Notes under the pieces: generated by a model
Database searches by the model: none
What the model was told of the DNA's origin: nothing
The model's input: only the letters and a program-made list of their open reading frames with translations
From: Bacteroidetes bacterium HLUCCA01
GTDB taxonomy: Bacteria > Bacteroidota > Rhodothermia > Balneolales > HLUCCA01
Assembly (NCBI GenBank): GCA_001314545.1
Contig: LIHN01000004.1
Location: forward strand, 62,001 to 126,000
Length of the DNA: 64,000 nt
Direction: 5' to 3'
Position numbers and translations under genes: made by a program
Shown: piece after piece, positions 35,163 through 43,809 of the stretch
How the letters are laid out: each line of letters starts with the position of its first letter
Position numbering within the stretch: position 1 is the first letter of the stretch

Positions 35163-36911
35163 ATGCCATACATAAATTCACCGATTAACTTAGATATTTT
35201 GTCATTTAACGATTTTAAGATAGGCGAGAAGGTCCTGATGGGCCTTACCGACATGGGCTTTGACAAGCCGACGCCTATACAAGAAGAAGCCATCCCCGTA
35301 CTGCTGGATGGCAAAGATATATTAGCCTCAGCTCAGACCGGAACCGGAAAAACTGCGGCCTTCGCCATCCCGCTTATTGAGAAGATCAGCGCCAATCCAA
35401 AACCCGGTATCCGCGCGCTTGTACTGGCTCCAACCCGGGAACTGGCCATTCAGATTGATCAGCAATTCTGGAGCATCGGCTATCACGCCGGTATCAGCAG
35501 CGCCTGCATCTATGGCGGGTCCGACTGGGGGACTCAGGAAAAAGCCATACGCGAGGGTGTTGACATTCTGGTAGCTACTCCGGGCAGGCTGATTGACCAC
35601 ATCAAGGTTTCCTCCGTTGATTTCAGTGCCCTGGAATTTCTGGTACTTGACGAGGCAGACCGTATGCTGGATATGGGCTTTTTACCGGATGTGCGCAGCA
35701 TCATCCACCGTCTGCCCAAGAAGCGTCAATCGCTGCTGTTTTCAGCTACCCTGTCGGGCAGCATCGAAACACTGGCACGTGAAATCACACAGGACCCGGT
35801 ACGAATCAATATCTCCTCATTCAAACCTGCAGAAGGGGTCACCCAACAGGCCTACAAAGTAGCTGAGTCGGGCAAACTGGACCTCATACTGCACCTTGTG
35901 GATCCGAAAACTATTGATTCCGCCATCATCTTTGTATCCACCAAACGTGGCGTAGACGGTCTGGCCCGGGCTCTGCAGAAAAAGGGTGTCAAGGTTGGCT
36001 CCATGCATGGCGACCGTGACCAGAAAGAGCGGGAGGCCACACTGAGCGATTTCTCCAACAGCAGAATCAATGTCATTGTAGCAACCGACGTGATGGCACG
36101 CGGCATCGATGTTACCGGGGTTTCGCATGTGATCAATTATAACGTCCCGCGCGACCTTGATGATTATATCCACCGGATTGGTCGTACGGCACGTGCTGAA
36201 AAGAAAGGAACGGCCATAACGCTGGTCAGTCCGGAAGATGGTCGTTATTTCAGTACCATCAGCAAGGAAATGAGCGATCGCCTGGAGATTGTTGACCTGC
36301 CGGAAGCCCTGGCCGATTATGCCGCTGATGGCGCAGACGGTTCTTCTACCAGACGCACTGCACCACCCCGTGGCGGCAGCAAGGGCAGAAGCAGCAGCCG
36401 ATCCGGCTCAGCTGGCCCGGGCAGGGGCCGACAAAGCAGACGACCCGCACCCGCTTCGGATGCCGGTAGTTCCGGCCAGAGTGGCGACAATACGACCAGA
36501 GCTACTACCAAAAGTAACGACGAAAACGGCAACGCTCAGGAGACATCAGAAAATAAGCCGACAGACGATACCAAACGGACCAGTCGGAGACGGCCGCCCC
36601 GTCGCCGTAAAGAAGACGATGCTCCAGCCGACAGAACTAAACAAAAAAGCCGGAATGACGATAACTCTAGGGATGATGACCGGCGAAAACCATCTTCTGG
36701 CAGAGACTCCCGACGCGGTTCTGAATCCCGCGGGGGCAGAAGCCGAAGCAATGGCGATACGTCCGGCAAAAAACGAACTCCCGTTGATCAGCAACAGCTG
36801 AATCGTATCAAAAGTGTGACGGAACCCTTTGGGAACGACACCAAACCAGCGGAAAACAAGCCTAAAGGCGGTATATGGTCGAAGATAACGTCGATCTTCG
36901 GTAAGGATTAA
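35163..36911 (+). CDS. DEAD-box RNA helicase (RhlE-like) with basic tail
   Basis: 582 residues. All helicase motifs are present: Q motif FDKPTPIQ, I AQTGTGKTA, II LDEADRML, III SAT, and VI HRIGRTARA. Residues about 390-560 are a low-complexity Arg/Gly/Ser/Asp tail with RRPPRRRKEDD-type segments, typical of RNA-annealing tails in RhlE/CsdA-like helicases. It remodels ribosomal or messenger RNA, often at low temperature. Divergent from the small unknown gene across about 150 bp. Monocistronic in appearance. Confidence 0.93.
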   Translation: MPYINSPINLDILSFNDFKIGEKVLMGLTDMGFDKPTPIQEEAIPVLLDGKDILASAQTGTGKTAAFAIPLIEKISANPKPGIRALVLAPTRELAIQIDQQFWSIGYHAGISSACIYGGSDWGTQEKAIREGVDILVATPGRLIDHIKVSSVDFSALEFLVLDEADRMLDMGFLPDVRSIIHRLPKKRQSLLFSATLSGSIETLAREITQDPVRINISSFKPAEGVTQQAYKVAESGKLDLILHLVDPKTIDSAIIFVSTKRGVDGLARALQKKGVKVGSMHGDRDQKEREATLSDFSNSRINVIVATDVMARGIDVTGVSHVINYNVPRDLDDYIHRIGRTARAEKKGTAITLVSPEDGRYFSTISKEMSDRLEIVDLPEALADYAADGADGSSTRRTAPPRGGSKGRSSSRSGSAGPGRGRQSRRPAPASDAGSSGQSGDNTTRATTKSNDENGNAQETSENKPTDDTKRTSRRRPPRRRKEDDAPADRTKQKSRNDDNSRDDDRRKPSSGRDSRRGSESRGGRSRSNGDTSGKKRTPVDQQQLNRIKSVTEPFGNDTKPAENKPKGGIWSKITSIFGKD

Positions 36912-37125
36912 TGCCAAACACCTGTCTTTCAGGGCTTTTTCTAGCGGTATAATGCGTTGATGCGGTAGTTTTAGTCGTTTTGGAGGTGCCGGCCTTGAGG
37001 AAGCACCAACCTTTTCGATGCCTTGTTTTCAATGCACCAATGCATTGTTTATTATTGGATTGTGTCTTTTTTTAAATGTCTGCTGAGCCTGGTGCCCGTC
37101 AGACATCCAACTCAGTGAATCTACC

Positions 37126-39918
37126 GTGTTTGGTGAAACTCTATTATCCGTATTACCGGTCGCGCTGCTGCAGGCAGTTCCGGCATCGGAATATATACCA
37201 GACCCCTTTGTGACAGGTCTGACCACCGGCATAGCGGTGGTTGCTGTTCTTGCCTCACTGGCGATTAGCATCATTCATCGCAATAAAACGGCACTTTACG
37301 GGCTTGTTTTCATCCTGTTCGCTGGATTGTTCGCCCTTTCTCAGTTGTTTCCCGTGATCTACTCCATAGCGGATCTTCGTGGTATAGCCATCGTGGGAAC
37401 GGGTGTTTCAGCACTTCTTGTGCTGAGTCGCATGAAATTCTATGCCGACAATCCCAAGGGTATTGACATTGCCCTGTTCACCGGGTACCTGCTTTCCGGC
37501 CTTACCCTGTGGGCAGTGTTGCTTCCCGGATTTGGAGTACCGGCCACGGTAGTTTTTACCTACCTGCCCGTTATTGCCTTAATTTGTGTTTCGGCCTGGC
37601 TGTATGCCTATCGTGATGTAAAACATCCTGTCCGTCTCATGGTGGCCGCTGCTGTGGCCACACTCATCCTGATGCTTGTTCAGCATGGATCCGCAACCGG
37701 GCATTATGGTTTTGAGTTGGTTTTCGCAGATCGCGTAGCCCAGGTAATGGCCGGACTCCTGTTACCGCTGTTCGCACTTCTTATCTACATGACCACCTCG
37801 AGGGATGCCGGTACCAGCAAAGACGCCGGCAGCCCATCCGGCGATGAGCTCACAAAGCTCCAAAATATGGATCGCCTCAAAGACGAGTACGTTGCCATGG
37901 TTGCCCATGAAATCAGGACACCGCTTGCGGGGATAACGGGCATCACAGAGCTGCTGATTGAGGGCGCCGAGGGGGAATTATCAAAAGATGTGGTCAAAAA
38001 TCTGGAATTGATTTCAGGCAGCAGCAAACGTCTCACCTACTTGCTCAACGAACTTCTGGATATTTCACGCATCCAGGAAAACCTGCTCGACTACAATCCA
38101 CGGCCGGTACACCTGCGGTCGGCCGTCAACCGTGTAATAGCCCTGCAGTTCAGCAAGGCCAGTTCCAAAGGCGTTGAGTTACGCAATCAGATTCCAAAAA
38201 CCGCACCCAATGTCTATGCCGATCCGGATAAACTGGAACAGGTCTTGCATAACCTGATCAACAATTCGGTCAAGTTTACCGAAGACGGGTACGTTGCCAT
38301 TGACGCCGATGTTCAGGATGGACGCGTGGTGATTACCATCGAAGATACCGGAAACGGGTTATCCAAGGAGCACATGGACCGCATCATGGCCTCCTTCGAT
38401 GAAGATCTTACCAAACCCGTGCCAAGTCAGACCGGATCCGGGCTCGGACTAAAGATAACCAACAAGCTCGTTCGGCTGATGGGCGGAGAGCTGACGATGG
38501 AGTCGGCCCAGGGCTTTGGTTCCTACTTCGGATTTTCCGTGCCTGTTACCGAGGACGACGCCGATGTGGATGAAACCTATGAAAACTACTCGATTACCCG
38601 CCGGGCACCCTCGGCTCCGCTGACCCGGCTTGTTCCGCATCGCAACGCACATATCAGCGATAAGTTCAGGGTCATGATTGTAGACGATGAACCCGTCAAC
38701 ATCAAGGTACTCACGGCCCAGTTGAGCCGGGCAGGCTATGATGTAGTAAGTTTCCATCACGGCAGGGATGCGCTGGACTATCTGAGCGTTGAAAAAATTC
38801 CGGATCTCATTTTGCTGGACGTAATGATGCCCAACCTGAATGGTTTTGAGGTGTGTAAAATCATACGTGAAGAATATACCCAAACGGAGCTGCCGGTCAT
38901 CCTGCTTACGGCCAAAAGTCAGACCACCGATGTACTTCAGGGGTTCAAGTACGGTGCCAACGATTACATCGCCAAGCCCATTGCCAAAGACGAACTTCTG
39001 GCACGTATTAAAACGCATATGGAGCTGAGTAAAATCAACCATGCATTCAGCCGGTTTGTGCCGCATGAGTTTTTACGGTTTCTGGGCTATGAAAGCATAC
39101 TGGACATCAAGCTGGGCGACCAGGTGCAGAAAAATATGGCGGTCATGTTCATTGACATCAAAGACTTCACCCGTCTTTCTGAGAATATGAGTCCGAAGGA
39201 GTCGTTTGATTTCATCAACACCTTCCTGGGCGTGGTCAGTCCGCTGATTCGCCGGAGCGGTGGATTCATCGACAAGTTCATCGGTGATGCTATCATGGCG
39301 TTGTTCCCGGGCGGTGCGGATGATGCCCTCGGTTCAGCCGTTCTGATTTCGGATGAACTCAAAAAACTCAACGAAGAACGCAAAAGGCTGGACCTTGAGC
39401 CTATTCACATCGGTACCGGGTTGCATTCGGGTGACCTGATGCTGGGTATGATTGGTGAAGAGCTTCGCATGGAAGGGACGGTAATTTCCGATGTGGTGAA
39501 TACCGCATCACGGCTTGAAGGATTAACCAAAGTATTTGACAGCAACGTAATCATCAGTTCGGATATACTGGACGCGCTGTCGTACTCCAATTTGTATCAC
39601 TTCCGATATCTGGGCAAAACACGCGTTAAGGGGAAAAATAATATACTTGACGTCTATGGGGTAATTGAAGCGGATGACCCGCTGAAAATTAAATTTGAAA
39701 AAGCCTCGGCCGAAGCATTTGAAGCGGGTATCAAGGAGTTTTACGAGAAGAACTTTACCCGGGCGAGCGTGCATTTTAATGAAGTCTTGAAAAACCACCC
39801 GGCTGATAAGGCCGCAAGTATCTTCCTGAAACGATCGGCCCATCTGATGGTTACCGGGGTTCCGGATACCTGGAGCGGCGTTGATGAGGGAACGTATATT
39901 ATTGAGCAGAACCAATAA
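37126..39918 (+). CDS. 7TM hybrid histidine kinase-receiver-adenylate cyclase
   Basis: 930 residues. Seven hydrophobic helices (about 30-225) form a membrane sensor. Then come HisKA with His261 (MVAHEIRTPLAG), a HATPase domain (INNSVKFTEDG, IEDTGNGL, GSGLGLKI), a receiver (about 512-635; phosphoacceptor Asp in ILLDVMMPN, Lys in YIAKPI) and a class III cyclase (about 665-845). Cyclase metal Asps are in MFIDIKDFT and FIGDAIMALF, with NTASRLEG catalytic Asn/Arg; the purine-specifying pair reads Lys/Thr, favouring ATP. A TPR-like tail ends the protein. It starts with GTG. It could relay an envelope or ion signal to cAMP. Confidence 0.9.
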   Translation: MFGETLLSVLPVALLQAVPASEYIPDPFVTGLTTGIAVVAVLASLAISIIHRNKTALYGLVFILFAGLFALSQLFPVIYSIADLRGIAIVGTGVSALLVLSRMKFYADNPKGIDIALFTGYLLSGLTLWAVLLPGFGVPATVVFTYLPVIALICVSAWLYAYRDVKHPVRLMVAAAVATLILMLVQHGSATGHYGFELVFADRVAQVMAGLLLPLFALLIYMTTSRDAGTSKDAGSPSGDELTKLQNMDRLKDEYVAMVAHEIRTPLAGITGITELLIEGAEGELSKDVVKNLELISGSSKRLTYLLNELLDISRIQENLLDYNPRPVHLRSAVNRVIALQFSKASSKGVELRNQIPKTAPNVYADPDKLEQVLHNLINNSVKFTEDGYVAIDADVQDGRVVITIEDTGNGLSKEHMDRIMASFDEDLTKPVPSQTGSGLGLKITNKLVRLMGGELTMESAQGFGSYFGFSVPVTEDDADVDETYENYSITRRAPSAPLTRLVPHRNAHISDKFRVMIVDDEPVNIKVLTAQLSRAGYDVVSFHHGRDALDYLSVEKIPDLILLDVMMPNLNGFEVCKIIREEYTQTELPVILLTAKSQTTDVLQGFKYGANDYIAKPIAKDELLARIKTHMELSKINHAFSRFVPHEFLRFLGYESILDIKLGDQVQKNMAVMFIDIKDFTRLSENMSPKESFDFINTFLGVVSPLIRRSGGFIDKFIGDAIMALFPGGADDALGSAVLISDELKKLNEERKRLDLEPIHIGTGLHSGDLMLGMIGEELRMEGTVISDVVNTASRLEGLTKVFDSNVIISSDILDALSYSNLYHFRYLGKTRVKGKNNILDVYGVIEADDPLKIKFEKASAEAFEAGIKEFYEKNFTRASVHFNEVLKNHPADKAASIFLKRSAHLMVTGVPDTWSGVDEGTYIIEQNQ

Positions 39919-40178
39919 GACTGAGTCGGCAGATCATAAGACCTGTGCCTGAGCGTGGCAGCCTGTCAACAGACAATGGCACAGAAATATATTAATCCCG
40001 ACACAGCGATGTTTCACGAAGTAAACTATCGGCGCTGGACTGTAAAAACGGGTTAAATCTCAAATTTGACAGAATAATCTTCGTTCCGGGGGGTTGAAGT
40101 CATACTAAGACGCTGCCCCTGTTTTTAGGAAAAGCAGATACGGTTCAGCATTAACTGTCAAAAAGAAGGAGTTTTTTT

Positions 40179-40619
40179 ATGAAAAAGAATATGTTCATCA
40201 GTACGGCTTTAATACTTGGAGTACTGGTTTTTTCGGCAACAGGTGCTGTTGCACAGATTGTTGAACAACAACCCGAAGCGCAGGGTGAAACTGTGATTGA
40301 TGTGATTAACAGCAGTGAAAATCATACGGTAATGGCATCATTACTACAGGAAACAGAATTGGATGCTACGCTCAGACAGGGACCGTCTTTCACAGTACTG
40401 GCACCCACAGATGAAGCCTTTGCAGAATTAGGGGATGCTGTTACAGAATTACAGGCTAATCCCGAGCAATTGCAGCAAGTCCTTCTGAATCACCTGTTCC
40501 AGGGGGCTGCAAGCGCTGAAGAAGTTCAGGAAGCTCTGGATGTGAACGTAGAAACCGGTGACCTTCCGGCTTCCAACGGGGTAGTACACTCAATTGACAG
40601 TGTAATACTGGAGCGATAA
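40179..40619 (+). CDS. Exported fasciclin (FAS1) domain protein
   Basis: 146 residues. Signal peptide (about 1-25, ending AVAQ) followed by a single FAS1 domain with FTVLAPTDEAFAEL and LLNHLF; the C-terminal VVHSIDSVI strand is complete. FAS1 proteins mediate adhesion; single-domain secreted forms are common in marine bacteria. A strong AAGGAG lies 7 nt before the ATG. An intrinsic terminator follows, so it is transcribed alone between the hybrid kinase and the rhodopsin. Confidence 0.92.
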   Translation: MKKNMFISTALILGVLVFSATGAVAQIVEQQPEAQGETVIDVINSSENHTVMASLLQETELDATLRQGPSFTVLAPTDEAFAELGDAVTELQANPEQLQQVLLNHLFQGAASAEEVQEALDVNVETGDLPASNGVVHSIDSVILER

Positions 40620-40651
40620 ATCACCCCGGTTTCAAATCTATTTCATGACCG

Positions 40652-40687
40652 AGGGCTGTCTGCAATTTAATAGCAGGCAGCCCTTTT
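40652..40687 (+). terminator. Intrinsic terminator after fasciclin gene
   Basis: AGGGCTGTCTGC (40652-40663) pairs with GCAGGCAGCCCT (40673-40684), one G-U pair, followed by TTTTAT. It separates the fasciclin and rhodopsin transcripts. Confidence 0.85.
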
Positions 40688-40731
40688 ATATTGTACAAAT
40701 AGCTATGTACAACCGAACAAAATCTTAAATC

Positions 40732-40743
40732 GTTCAAATGAAC
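40732..40743. promoter_or_regulatory. Small dyad upstream of rhodopsin gene
   Basis: GTTCA-AA-TGAAC is a 5-bp-arm dyad 160 bp before the rhodopsin ATG in an AT-rich leader. It could be an operator. No convincing promoter hexamers were identified around it. Confidence 0.25.
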
Positions 40744-40905
40744 ATAAAACATTTATAACATTAGATTTACGCAAAAAAATGGAACGCTGGAAGCGGTACC
40801 ATAGTTATTGGACTTTAACAGCTTAATATGCTGTTCAAGTCAATGGTGTATCATCCAGGTAGCACTTACATACACCCAAAAATCAATGGTCTAAACAATT
40901 CAACT

Positions 40906-41757
40906 ATGAATAACTTAGGTAATGCTACGTTCGAAAACTATGTAGGTCTGACCGGATATTCGGAGATGGCCTACCAGATGTCAGCACACGTGCTGACGCT
41001 GGGCTATGCTATCATGCTGGCCTCCCTGCTGTACTTCATCCTCACTATAAAAACCGTTTCTCCCAAATACCGGATATCTTCGGTATTGTCGGTAGTGGTT
41101 ATGGTATCAGCAGCCTTGCTGCTCTTCGTTCAGGCCAATAACTGGACCTCATCCATGGTATTTGATGCCGGTACAAACCGTTACATGCTTGGCGATGGCA
41201 ACGATTTGTTCAACAACGGATACCGCTATCTGAACTGGCTCATCGACGTTCCGATGCTGCTTTTCCAGATTCTCTTTGTGGTAACCCTGAAACGAAGCAG
41301 CTTCTCATCGGTTCGTAACGGCTTCTGGTTCTCCGGTGTAGCCATGATTGTAACCGGATACATCGGTCAATACTACGAGGTAACCAATCCAACCCTGTTC
41401 TTTATCTGGGGTGCTATCTCTACGGTGTTCTTCTTCCATATCCTCTATCTGATGAAAAAGGTTATCGATGAAGGAAAAGAAGGTGTTCCGCCGAAAGCAG
41501 CCAAGTATCTGGGCACCATCTGGACACTCTTCCTGGTCTCATGGATGCTGTACCCGGGTGCATATCTGATGCCTTACCTGTTCAGTTTCAGTCTTGAGCC
41601 TGCCCTCAGCGAAACCGCTGTAGTTGCCCGCCACATCACCTATACCGTAGCTGATGTTGCCTCCAAGGTAATCTATGGTATCTTCCTTACGCTGACAGCT
41701 CAGGAACTGAGTAACGCCGAAGGATTTGACTACGATAAACTCGATACCGTAAGCTGA
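40906..41757 (+). CDS. Light-driven sodium pump rhodopsin (NDQ type)
   Basis: 283 residues, seven transmembrane helices. Helix C reads RYLNWLIDVPMLLFQILF, giving Asn110, Asp114 and Gln121 at the three positions that define NDQ sodium pumps (KR2 Asn112/Asp116/Gln123). Retinal Lys254 and Asp250 are in VADVASKVIYG; His28 and Asp100 match the KR2 oligomer-interface His and conserved Asp. It exports Na+ on illumination. The track starts at 40828, but the ATG at 40906 gives the KR2-like start NNLGNATFENY. It has its own leader after a terminator. No carotenoid cleavage or retinal gene is nearby. Confidence 0.97.
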   Translation: MNNLGNATFENYVGLTGYSEMAYQMSAHVLTLGYAIMLASLLYFILTIKTVSPKYRISSVLSVVVMVSAALLLFVQANNWTSSMVFDAGTNRYMLGDGNDLFNNGYRYLNWLIDVPMLLFQILFVVTLKRSSFSSVRNGFWFSGVAMIVTGYIGQYYEVTNPTLFFIWGAISTVFFFHILYLMKKVIDEGKEGVPPKAAKYLGTIWTLFLVSWMLYPGAYLMPYLFSFSLEPALSETAVVARHITYTVADVASKVIYGIFLTLTAQELSNAEGFDYDKLDTVS

Positions 41758-41787
41758 TCCGAAAGTAAGGTATGAAGTAACGTATAG

Positions 41788-41831
41788 ACCCCGTGCGGTG
41801 TTTTTCCGAAAGGTACTGCATGGGGTTTTTT
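41788..41831 (+). terminator. Intrinsic terminator after rhodopsin gene
   Basis: ACCCCGTGCGGT (41788-41799) pairs with ACTGCATGGGGT (41815-41826) through 12 bp including two G-U pairs, followed by a T6 run. The next gene starts only 17 bp later, so it may act as a leaky terminator that lowers downstream expression. Confidence 0.8.
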
Positions 41832-41848
41832 ATGCAAAAGAGGTAGCT

Positions 41849-42109
41849 ATGTCTTATTTAAAAAAATGGAAACGACACGCAATTATTGGTGTAACGCTCA
41901 TCGGAACCGGCATAAATCTGATTGCCGAGGCCACCATCATAAAATCCAGAACACCTGAGTTTTATGAGATGAGTACACTGGGACACATGGCATTGTGGTT
42001 CTGGATCGGGTTATTTGGTCTGGCAGCAGTGAATGCCGGCGTATCTTTTATGGGCGATGCAGTCAAAAACCGGACGCTGCACGAACTTAAAAACCCGGAC
42101 GGAGAGTAG
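41849..42109 (+). CDS. Small two-helix membrane protein downstream of rhodopsin
   Basis: 86 residues from the ATG at 41849 (AAGAGG about 8 nt upstream); the track's start at 41798 lies inside the terminator hairpin and is rejected. A basic N-terminus (SYLKKWKRH) is followed by TM1 (IIGVTLIGTGINLIAEATI), a short acidic loop, and TM2 (MALWFWIGLFGLAAVNAGVSF), with a charged C-terminus. Not recognised. Its position right after the pump suggests a linked role, but only proximity supports this. Confidence 0.7.
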   Translation: MSYLKKWKRHAIIGVTLIGTGINLIAEATIIKSRTPEFYEMSTLGHMALWFWIGLFGLAAVNAGVSFMGDAVKNRTLHELKNPDGE

Positions 42110-42258
42110 CCTTCACGATTGCAAAATAAGTGCTTGCTGCAGGGGACAGGCAACCTCGCGCCTCGTTCAAATATTCCAGCCTGAGAACCAAGTTCATGCC
42201 TGCTAACTCACAGCTCGTTTGTAGTTTGCGGGCACTACATCGGTAGACGTTAGCCCGA

Positions 42259-42723
42259 TCAGGGTTCGTTTGTGGTGATAACGAATACAATCAACGGGTC
42301 GCTGCCTGTGTTTACAATGGAGTGAAACCCCGGACCCTGTACACTGGTAACACTACCCCTGCGCACCTCCTGCTCTCGCACTACCTGCTTAGTGGCTCCA
42401 TCCATATCGCGGTAAATACCCTCTCCATGTACAACGCAGTAAATTTCCTGCTCCTTACGCGGACCATGGGTGTGAAAACCGGCACTTGTTCCACGGCCCG
42501 GCAGAACCATGTAACATCCAATGCGGTTATTGACAAGCTCGTCCTCAGCAAACAACTGCAGCAGATACACAACACCCTCGCCCCCGTACATGGGCTCGCG
42601 TTTATCTACGCGTACCACACTGCGTACTTCCCGACCAAACGGAGTTACGGTAAGATCGATGAAGCCGGAAACCATATCCATGATTTCACGGCGTTCATCG
42701 CCTTTAAGAACGGTGTTTTTCAT
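42259..42723 (-). CDS. Cupin-domain protein
   Basis: 154 residues, a single cupin barrel. Metal ligands appear in GFHTHGPRKEQEIY (two His and a Glu) and the second motif GFHSIVN (His). No signal peptide, so cytoplasmic. Possible roles range from sugar binding to small-thiol oxidation. The start overlaps the rhodanese stop by 4 nt, indicating coupled translation and a possible shared sulfur-related role. Confidence 0.8.
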   Translation of the reverse strand: MKNTVLKGDERREIMDMVSGFIDLTVTPFGREVRSVVRVDKREPMYGGEGVVYLLQLFAEDELVNNRIGCYMVLPGRGTSAGFHTHGPRKEQEIYCVVHGEGIYRDMDGATKQVVREQEVRRGSVTSVQGPGFHSIVNTGSDPLIVFVITTNEP

Positions 42724-43616
42724 GGGAGGTTGCCAAACTCAGCCCAGGATCCCTCGTACGGCCTGACCGAGTCGTACCCCATAAGCCGAAGTGCAAAGTA
42801 GGCGTGAGAACCCCGTACATTGGTGTGGCAGTGCGGAATCACGTTTTTATCCGGGGTTATGCCCAACGAGGCGTAGATATCACGGATTTCCTCATACGAC
42901 CGGAAGTAGGGGATCTCCCCATCCTGTAATACTTCCTTCCATTCCAGATGAACGGCACCGGGAATGTGGCCACCTTTTGCAGCGCGTACATCCGTTCCTT
43001 CAAACTCTTCGGCTGAACGAACGTCAAAAATGATGGTGTTCGGGTCTTCAACAGCGGCCAGAACAGCCGTTACGTCACATACCCGGTCTTCCTGAACATT
43101 GGCCGTGTAGGTGCCGGACATCGGGGTACCGGGTTGCTCTGCGGTTACTTCCATAGCAGCGGCAGACCAGGCTTTCATACCGCCATCCAGTAAGGCAACA
43201 TATCCTTCATGACCGAAGTACTCCAGCGCGTAGAAAAGTCGGGCGGCACCCAGGTTATCACCCTCATCGTAAATAAGGATACGGGAGTCGTTATGCAGTC
43301 CAATCTCGCGCATCATCTGTTGAAATGCCTGCGGGCCCACCAGGAAAAATTCGACGGCAGCATCCGGGTCATTCAAGGTGCTGCGCGAATGAAAATACAC
43401 GGCGCCCGGAATCCGCGATGCCGCATAGGCAGAGTCAGAGGTTCGGGTGTCAATGACGATGGTATTGTCCTGAAGCATCTGGACGGCAAATTGCTCTGCA
43501 GTGAGCAGAAGCTCAGCGTTGGGATACGTGTCGGGCTCGGGCGGCGTTTGCGGCCGGGACTGGCAGCCCATCCATAGCATCGGGATGAATGCCAGTAACA
43601 GAAAGTTTTTTTTCAT
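42720..43616 (-). CDS. Periplasmic lipoprotein sulfurtransferase (double rhodanese)
   Basis: 298 residues. A lipoprotein signal (MLWMGC; Cys about residue 18) anchors it to a membrane. Two rhodanese domains: the N-terminal one is inactive, and the C-terminal one has the active-site loop HCHTNVRGSH with the catalytic Cys. The first domain shows VIDTRTSDSAY. It resembles thiosulfate/3-mercaptopyruvate sulfurtransferases, which are usually cytoplasmic, so export is unusual. The start is the ATG at 43616; the track's 36-residue leader is not signal-like. Overlaps the cupin gene. Confidence 0.87.
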   Translation of the reverse strand: MKKNFLLLAFIPMLWMGCQSRPQTPPEPDTYPNAELLLTAEQFAVQMLQDNTIVIDTRTSDSAYAASRIPGAVYFHSRSTLNDPDAAVEFFLVGPQAFQQMMREIGLHNDSRILIYDEGDNLGAARLFYALEYFGHEGYVALLDGGMKAWSAAAMEVTAEQPGTPMSGTYTANVQEDRVCDVTAVLAAVEDPNTIIFDVRSAEEFEGTDVRAAKGGHIPGAVHLEWKEVLQDGEIPYFRSYEEIRDIYASLGITPDKNVIPHCHTNVRGSHAYFALRLMGYDSVRPYEGSWAEFGNLP

Positions 43617-43809
43617 GGTCTGTGTCGTTATTTCGGGTTGACAGGTTATATCGAAAGGTGTTTTGCACGCATACCGTTCACGGTAGCAAACTTTGACAAA
43701 TAGATACTTGCAATTAACCGGCAATGTGCCGTGTTTACGATGTTTACTGTAACCTACATAATAAATTTGATTTCGGATGGCTGCAAATTATCTGAACGGC
43801 TCCTACCGT

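Noticed and set aside
40828-40905. 26-residue N-terminal extension of the rhodopsin
   Set aside because: The ATG at 40906 reproduces the KR2-type N-terminus; the upstream stretch has no family match.
41798-41848. Upstream start for the small membrane protein
   Set aside because: It would place the start codon inside the terminator hairpin, and the ATG at 41849 has a Shine-Dalgarno.
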